Assembly: GCA_937944175.1 (NCBI GenBank)
Contig: CALDZW010000022.1
Location: forward strand, 1 to 9,854
Direction of reading: 5' to 3'
DNA: 9,854 nt
Source of the DNA: an uncultured Candidatus Altimarinota bacterium
Lineage (GTDB): Bacteria; Patescibacteriota; Gracilibacteria; BD1-5; UBA6164
In this document: in pieces, positions 6,790-9,854 of the stretch
Layout of the letters: each line of letters opens with the position of its first letter
Position numbering within the stretch: the stretch's first letter is position 1
Notes under the pieces: model-generated
The model's input: only the letters and a program-made list of their open reading frames with translations
The model's database searches: none
Told to the model about the DNA's origin: nothing
Made by a program: the position numbers and the translations under genes

Positions 6790-6817
6790 ATTATAGCTTA
6801 TAAAAGCTCTTTTTCAA
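6790..6817 (-). promoter_or_regulatory. Promoter of ftsA-ftsZ
   Basis: On the minus strand TTGAAA (6817-6812) and a perfect TATAAT (6795-6790) are 16 nt apart, one of the best sigma-70-like matches in the window. The spacer holds a small inverted repeat (AGCTT/AAGCT). The leader would be about 100 nt. Confidence 0.6.
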
Positions 6818-6854
6818 ACAAAGTTAGAAATTAATGTTAAAAACTCCCCTATTG

Positions 6855-6883
6855 TTGAAAAAAAAAATAATATATGATACTAT
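6855..6883 (+). promoter_or_regulatory. Promoter of the PPM phosphatase gene
   Basis: TTGAAA (6855-6860) and TACTAT (6878-6883) are 17 nt apart, with a TG at 6875-6876 giving an extended -10. The leader would be about 26 nt. No Shine-Dalgarno is visible before the ATG at 6916. Confidence 0.55.
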
Positions 6884-6915
6884 AAATGCAGTAAATTATT
6901 CGTTTTCTTATATGT

Positions 6916-8118
6916 ATGAAGCTTTTTTTTAAACTCAGTCCAATTATTCCATTTTTCATGCTTGTATGAATCAATATTTGATGATACTTTTTGTATGGAG
7001 AAAAATTATTTAGTTCTGATTTAAAAAATAAAGATTACATTATTTGTGGGCTGTTTCTTATTGAATTTCTAATTATCCAGCTCTATATAAAAAAACTCTA
7101 CTCTGATCCCATTTGAGAAATGAAGCTACTAATACAAAAATTTTATGTTGGTGATCTTAAATGAAAAGAAATTGAATTGAAAAAAAGTCAAAACCCAAAT
7201 GTGAATTATATTATGGAATTTTTTTGAAAAACTCTTAACACCCTCAAGAACATCAAAGATGAATTTATGCATGGAAAAGAAATAAAATGAGAAGTTGAAA
7301 TTGGGAAAGAAATTCAATGAAAAATGCTTTCTAAAAAGCTTATTACGATACCATCTCTTGAGGTAGTTGCTAAATCTCGCCCTGCTTGAGAAATCGGGTG
7401 AGACTCATATGATATTATGCAACAGTGAGATAATTACTATATCTATGTATGAGATGCAACAGGACATTGAGTGTGAGCTTGATTTATCATGATTATGGTA
7501 AATGCCCTTATGAGTGGTTTTGCAAAACTGTTTGTATCAGGAGCTCAAATACTTGCTAATACCAATGAAGTTCTTAAGCCTAGAGTGAAAGCCAACCTTC
7601 TTATGAGTCTCCTTCTTGTAAGGTGGAATGAAAAAAACAAAACTCTTTTTATGACATGAGCTGGGCATGAATATCTCATGATATACAAACAACGTCTTTG
7701 AAAATGTTTCAGGGTAAAATCATGATGAGTAGCACTTGGGATGATAAAGAACATTCATAAGCTAGTAAAAGAACAACAGATTCAATTTGAACCAGAAGAT
7801 GTATTAGTACTCTACAGTGATGGAATAACTGAAGCAATTAATAGACCAAGCAAAGATGGTTCAGAAGAGATGTATGGTGAAGATAGACTTCAAGCAGCTA
7901 TTGAATCAGCTCCTAACGTTGAAGGAAAAAAATATAAATCTGCTCGATGAATTTTTAACCACCTTACCATTGAGCAATCACGCTTTATGTGATACAAACA
8001 TGCACAATATGATGATATTACCCTCTGTACAGTACAATACAAATCTGAAGATTATCATCCGGAGAATGACATCTCTCTAGAAATTTCCCCTGATATGATC
8101 ACAGAATGGAAGTGGTAA
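6916..8118 (+). CDS. Membrane PPM/SpoIIE-type serine/threonine phosphatase with HAMP-like linker
   Basis: A 400-residue protein with two membrane segments (about 8-27 and 41-58) and only a short loop between them. A HAMP-like linker and coiled region follow (about 60-125; PIGEMKLLIQKFYVGDL and MEFFGKTLNTLKNIKDEF). Residues about 128-385 form a SpoIIE/RsbU-class PPM phosphatase domain. Metal-binding motifs are intact: RPAGEIGGDSYD (Asp163), VGDATGHGVGAG (Asp180, Gly183, His184), LVLYSDGITEA (Asp302) and YDDITL (Asp366, Asp367). Such enzymes dephosphorylate STAS anti-sigma antagonists or other partners in partner-switching signalling; no partner gene is visible here. About 21 of 36 Gly are UGA, including four of the five in GDATGHGVGAG. 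The ATG at 6912 opens a frame that soon stops, so 6916 is the start. The gene is divergent from ftsA; in Bacillus, SpoIIE binds the Z ring, but any such link here is speculation. Confidence 0.93.
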
Positions 8119-8155
8119 ACATATTTATACATACTAATGTAGTAACTTTCAAGTT

Positions 8156-8192
8156 AAAAAAGTGAGAATAATTGTAATTTTCTCTTTTTTTT
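8156..8192 (+). terminator. Candidate terminator after the phosphatase gene
   Basis: A stem with A/T pairs 8156-8161 to 8185-8190, a 2-nt bulge, and GAGAA (8164-8168) to TTCTC (8180-8184), followed by a run of T to 8192. It resembles the lipoprotein terminator but is imperfect. It lies between the phosphatase and VirB4 genes, so some read-through is possible. Confidence 0.55.
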
Positions 8193-8250
8193 ATTAAAAT
8201 TCTCTATGATTACTTAGATATTTTTATTACCTTTAACCTTTCAGACACCT

Positions 8251-9854
8251 GTGGCTAACACTGAACTTCTCTCTGATCTTATTCAAAAACGCTATACTGG
8301 TGACACATTTTGATATGAAATAAAGGCACCTGTAGTTAAAAAAAAGTCTTCAAAAAAGACAAGCAAAGCTGAAGAAAAGAAAGAAAATGCTGAAATTGCT
8401 GAATCAGAAAAAGAATACAAGTCTGCACTAGCGTATGTGAAAGATTTAGTGAGTCCTGCATTTATGAGGGTCCAATCAAATAAAATTACTATAAATAACA
8501 CTCAAGCAAAAACTTTTTTTGTGTATGCTTACCCTAGTTTTTTAGAATGAAACTGGTTGAGTCCTATAATTAATTGGGATGTTAAATTTGATATGAGTCT
8601 CTTTGTTTATCCTGTAGAATCAGCTTTTATTCAAAAATATCTAAAGAAAAGGCTCGTTCAATTGAACTCAGAACGTTCTATAAATGCAGAAAAATGATTG
8701 GTAAATGATCCTGCAATTACGGCACAAATTCAAGATGTAGAAGAACTCCGTCATAAGCTCACAAGATGAGAAGAAAAATATTTTCATTTTGGTCTCTATA
8801 TAACTATCTATGGTTGAAGTGATGAACAACTTGATAAAATATGACGTGATATAGAAACAATACTTGCATGACGTAATGTATTACAAAAACCATGATATTT
8901 ACGAGCTGAACAATGATTTGTCTCTACTGGTCCTTTTTGTAAAGATGAGCTTTGAGTCTACAGAAATATTTCAACTTGATGACTTTCAACTACGTTCCCA
9001 TTCTCAAGCTCCACTCTTTCTCATGATGATGGTATTCTCTATTGAGTAAATACTCATAATAATTCTCTCATACTTTTTGATAGATTCAAATCAGAGAATG
9101 CTAATATGTGTGTGTTTGCAAAATCTGGTTGATGAAAGTCTTTTTGAGTAAAGCTTGAAATCCTCAGAAGCCTTATGGTTTGAACTGATGTGATAGTGAT
9201 AGATCCTGAAAATGAGTACAAATCTCTTATCAATCAAGTATGATGATGATACTTAGATGTTTCACTTAATTCAAATCAAAGGATTAATCCGTTTGATCTT
9301 CCCCTTGGAATGAAAGACAAAGAAGAACAACCATGAGACCTTCTTAGAACAGCTATTATCAATCTTCTCTGACTGATGAGTCTCATGCTTGGTAAGCTTA
9401 CAGCAGAAGAAAATTCAATAATGGAAAAAGCTATCATATCAGTATATAGCCTGAAATGAATCACGCTTGAAAATGATGATGCTGATGGAAAAGATATGCC
9501 CGTAATGTCTGATCTCCAAGACGTCCTCGAAACTATGGATTGAGCAAATTCTCTTGTTACCAGAATAGAAAAATATACTTCTGGAATATTTAGTGGTATA
9601 TTCTCAAAACCAACCAATATTGATTTGTCAGAATGACTACAAGTATTTTCTGTGAGAGATCTCAATGATGCCCTCAGACCAACAGCTATGTACGTAATAC
9701 TCAACTACATATGGAATAAAGTACGTTCAAGTAACAGAAAAAGAATCCTCGTAGTAGATGAAGCCTGGAATATCATGCAGCATGATGATTCTGCTAAATT
9801 CCTCTTCTGACTCGTTAAAAGAGCCAGAAAATATAATCTCTGAATTACCACTAT
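8251..9854 (+). CDS. VirB4/TraC-type secretion ATPase (3' end cut by window)
   Basis: A frame of 534 complete codons that runs off the right edge; VirB4-family proteins are often 600-850 residues. It belongs to the HerA/FtsK-like P-loop ATPases that power type IV secretion, conjugation or related DNA/protein transfer at the inner membrane. An early region DLVSPAFMRVQSNKI and VYAYPSFLEGNWLSPIINWD matches the N-terminal domain seen in CPR homologues. Walker A is AKSGGGKSFG (residues about 290-299), followed by VIDPENEY, GGGYLDVSLNSNQRINPFD, Walker B RILVVDEAW (Asp503, Glu504) and RKYNLGITT at the edge. A Lys/Glu-rich stretch lies at about residues 30-55. Twenty-seven of about 38 Gly are UGA. 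The start is uncertain: the frame opens after TAG at 8215-8217, the first in-frame ATG is 8464, but coding sequence clearly begins before that, so GTG 8251 was chosen. No conjugation partners are visible. Confidence 0.88.

Noticed and set aside
8464..8466. ATG as the start of the VirB4 gene
   Set aside because: The frame before it encodes plausible family sequence including a UGA glycine, so this ATG is probably an internal methionine.
875..9854. UGA as tryptophan (Mycoplasma-type code 4)
   Set aside because: UGA sites align to invariant glycines such as GGGTGTG in FtsZ and Walker A in VirB4, and TGG is used for Trp.

Overview
The window is AT-rich DNA from a bacterium that reads UGA as glycine (genetic code 25). 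This code is known from the Gracilibacteria and Absconditabacteria (SR1) lineages of the Candidate Phyla Radiation. Read with the standard code, nearly every gene breaks into fragments. With UGA as sense, seven long frames appear, and the UGA codons fall on glycines that are invariant in the families: the FtsZ GTP-binding loop, the MscL pore helix, the VirB4 Walker A loop and the PPM phosphatase metal motif. TGG still encodes tryptophan, so code 4 (UGA = Trp) does not fit. The sequence does not separate Gracilibacteria from Absconditabacteria with certainty. CGA appears to be a normal arginine codon here.

Layout, left to right. A short frame leaves the left edge on the minus strand. Next comes a thiol glutathione peroxidase (gpx, minus), divergent from the mechanosensitive channel mscL (plus). 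A 27-bp inverted repeat lies between these two. A minus-strand gene follows for a membrane-anchored extracytoplasmic protein with a FecR-like domain, two Ig-like (glucodextranase B-like) domains and a Pro/Ala tail. Divergent to it is a plus-strand gene for an Ala/Asp-rich lipoprotein built from 11- and 18-residue amphipathic helix repeats. The cell-division pair ftsA-ftsZ occupies 4119-6681 on the minus strand. Divergent from ftsA is a two-TM, HAMP-like, SpoIIE/RsbU-type PPM phosphatase. The right edge cuts a VirB4/TraC-type secretion ATPase.

The genes are a mix: core division (FtsA tethers FtsZ to the membrane), envelope physiology (MscL, lipoprotein, FecR/Ig-like anchor protein), oxidative-stress defence (Gpx) and membrane-linked signalling or secretion (PPM phosphatase, VirB4). 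Only ftsA-ftsZ is a clear operon. Most other genes have their own promoter-like boxes and terminators. I saw no clear Shine-Dalgarno sequences. In three places a -10-like hexamer sits exactly 13 nt before the ATG, which suggests very short or absent 5' leaders.

No tRNA, rRNA, CRISPR array, insertion sequence or origin was recognised. Coordinates of the seven main genes rest on hand translation with UGA = Gly and agree with codon counts. The VirB4 start and the left-edge fragment are uncertain.
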